Notes under the pieces: generated by a model
Database searches by the model: none
Told to the model about the DNA's origin: nothing
The model's input: only the letters and a program-made list of their open reading frames with translations
Shown: piece by piece, positions 6,225-7,543 of the stretch
Layout of the letters: each line of letters begins with the position of its first letter
Numbering within the stretch: the first letter of the stretch is position 1
Made by a program: the position numbers and the translations under genes
From: Gammaproteobacteria bacterium
GTDB taxonomy: Bacteria; Pseudomonadota; Gammaproteobacteria; Thiohalomonadales; Thiohalomonadaceae
NCBI GenBank assembly: GCA_026193675.1
Contig: JAPHSO010000220.1
Span: 1-7,543 of the forward strand
DNA length: 7,543 bases
Reading direction: 5' to 3'

Positions 6225-7543
6225 TTAAGGCAACATCATGCCGCGAATCGTGAAGTAGATAAGCGCAGCCATAAGACCAGAAACCGGCACTGTGATGACC
6301 CATGCAGCAGCGATCCTCAGCAGGGCTGAGCGCTTAACCAGTTCATGACGGTAGACGCTGCGCAGGGCTTTGCGCTCATGCTTGGTCAAATGCGCCTTGG
6401 CAGAACGCTGCTTAAGTTGACTTAACATGATCTCCTTATCTGCAATGGAGGCCTTTTTGAATTCATTCAAAAATGCCTCAACCTCTTCTGGATTATCATT
6501 CTCATGATGATGCTTAATCTCAACAACCATCTGCGCATAACTTGTTTTGATAAACTCACGCAAGAAGCCGACGCCAAATATGCCACCTACCGCAATATGG
6601 GTAGAGCTCACCGGTAGTCCCAGCTGCGAAGCGATAATCACCGTAATGGCGGCCGCCATGGCGATACAAAAAGCCCGCATCTTGTCCAGCTCAGTGATCT
6701 CACTTCCTACCGTACGGATCAACTTGGGTCCATAGAGCGCCAGTCCGATAGCAATACCGATAGCCCCCACCAACATGACCCACATCGGGATAGCGGCCTT
6801 GGTCGCCACACCGCCACTCATGATGGCATCATTAATGGCCGCCAGAGGTCCAACCGCGTTAGCGACATCATTGGCCCCATGAGCGAAACTGAGCAGTGCT
6901 GCAGCAAAGATCAGTGGAATAGTGAATAGCTCATTAATACTCTGTTTATCGTTGCTGAGACGATCAGCTAATCGACGGATAAGAGGACGCACGATGAGAT
7001 AAATCGCAGCGGAAATCATCATTCCAATAAGGGCTGCAGTGACAAAGTCCACTTTCCATATCTTCTTAAGCCCCTTTAGGATCAGATAGGTGCTGAAGGC
7101 CCAGGCCATAAGGAAAATCAGAAATGGCACCATGCGCTTTGCGGAGGCGATCATGTCCGTCTTATAGGTGATGCTACGTTTAATAAAGTAGAGGAATCCG
7201 GCCGCAATCAGGCCGCCAAGAAGGGGCGAAATGATCCAGCTTGATGCAATCTTGCCCAGCTGACTCCAGTTGACGATATCCCAGCCACCTGCTGCGATAC
7301 CGGCACCCAGTACACCACCCACAATAGAGTGGGTGGTGGAGACGGGCGCTCCCAGGGCGGTTGCCAGATTCAGCCATAAGGCCCCGGCCAGTAGTGCTGC
7401 CATCATCAGCCAGATAAAGGTGGCGCTATCGGCAATCATGGCCGGATCAATAATCCCCTTCTTGATGGTGCTCACCACATCTCCGCCAGCAACCAGAGCG
7501 CCTGAAGCCTCAAATATGGCTGCAATAATGATTGCGCCCGTTA
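6225..7543 (-). CDS. pit: Pit-family inorganic phosphate transporter (N-terminus outside window)
   Basis: Pit proteins (PiT/SLC20 family) are low-affinity secondary symporters of metal-phosphate or phosphate in the inner membrane. 438 complete residues are visible; the frame stays open to the window edge, beginning TGAIIIAAIFEASGALVAGG, a typical early Pit segment. Counting from the first complete visible codon: APVSTTHSIVGG is at about 65-76, AHGANDVANAVGPLAA at about 220-235 (the second copy of the family's GANDVANA signature), and PVSSTHIAVGG at about 310-320. The first GANDVANA-like copy must lie off the window. A hydrophilic cytosolic loop of some 70 residues, containing HHHEND, precedes a final membrane segment ending in RGMMLP. 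The cotransporter gene follows 156 nt downstream. A Pit-associated PhoU-like (DUF47) gene could lie beyond the edge but cannot be seen. Internal GTG codons near 7478 are not the true start, because family sequence continues upstream of them. Confidence 0.93.
   Translation of the reverse strand, partial: TGAIIIAAIFEASGALVAGGDVVSTIKKGIIDPAMIADSATFIWLMMAALLAGALWLNLATALGAPVSTTHSIVGGVLGAGIAAGGWDIVNWSQLGKIASSWIISPLLGGLIAAGFLYFIKRSITYKTDMIASAKRMVPFLIFLMAWAFSTYLILKGLKKIWKVDFVTAALIGMMISAAIYLIVRPLIRRLADRLSNDKQSINELFTIPLIFAAALLSFAHGANDVANAVGPLAAINDAIMSGGVATKAAIPMWVMLVGAIGIAIGLALYGPKLIRTVGSEITELDKMRAFCIAMAAAITVIIASQLGLPVSSTHIAVGGIFGVGFLREFIKTSYAQMVVEIKHHHENDNPEEVEAFLNEFKKASIADKEIMLSQLKQRSAKAHLTKHERKALRSVYRHELVKRSALLRIAAAWVITVPVSGLMAALIYFTIRGMMLP

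Noticed and set aside
7476..7478. GTG as the start codon of the Pit transporter
   Set aside because: The frame remains open to the window edge and the upstream codons encode conserved Pit sequence (AIIIAAIFEASGA), so the true start lies outside.

Overview
The window looks like chromosomal DNA of a gammaproteobacterium that is not a close relative of the enterics. The first three genes form the lptD-surA-pdxA block, a gene order typical of Gammaproteobacteria. Their proteins keep the family hallmarks but differ clearly from the E. coli sequences in detail. Base composition looks near 50% G+C, with A/T-rich intergenic regions. A free-living or symbiotic marine or sulfur-oxidising lineage would fit, but that is a guess. 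I see no transposase, integrase, CRISPR array, tRNA or rRNA.

Left half, + strand. The 3' part of lptD (1-645) is followed by complete surA (673-1947) and complete pdxA (1960-2943). The gaps are 27 and 12 nt and there is no terminator between them, so they probably form one operon. LptD is the outer-membrane LPS translocon and SurA is the periplasmic chaperone that folds outer-membrane proteins including LptD. PdxA is a vitamin B6 enzyme carried in the same transcript. The usual next genes, rsmA, apaG and apaH, are absent. Instead a 180-nt intergenic region with promoter-like sites leads to a gene for an exported protein (3124-3852) with one Sel1-type repeat and a long charged coiled coil.

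Middle. Genes converge on 3853-3993. This gap holds a 12-bp inverted repeat able to form a long hairpin.

Right half, - strand. In transcription order there is a Pit-family phosphate transporter (7543-6225, N-terminus outside the window), a 156-nt gap with two hairpins, a Na+/phosphate cotransporter with a C-terminal PhoU-like domain (6068-4251), and an 85-residue, very lysine-rich protein (4251-3994). The start codon of the last gene overlaps the cotransporter stop codon by one base (TGATG). This is a phosphate uptake or efflux locus with two unrelated secondary transporters in tandem and a small coupled protein of unknown function.

Most of the window is ordinary core genome. The parts that merit attention are the small basic protein coupled to the cotransporter, the Sel1/coiled-coil protein, the interrupted pdxA-rsmA linkage, and the intergenic hairpins. 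One of these hairpins pairs fully only in the RNA made from the transporter strand.
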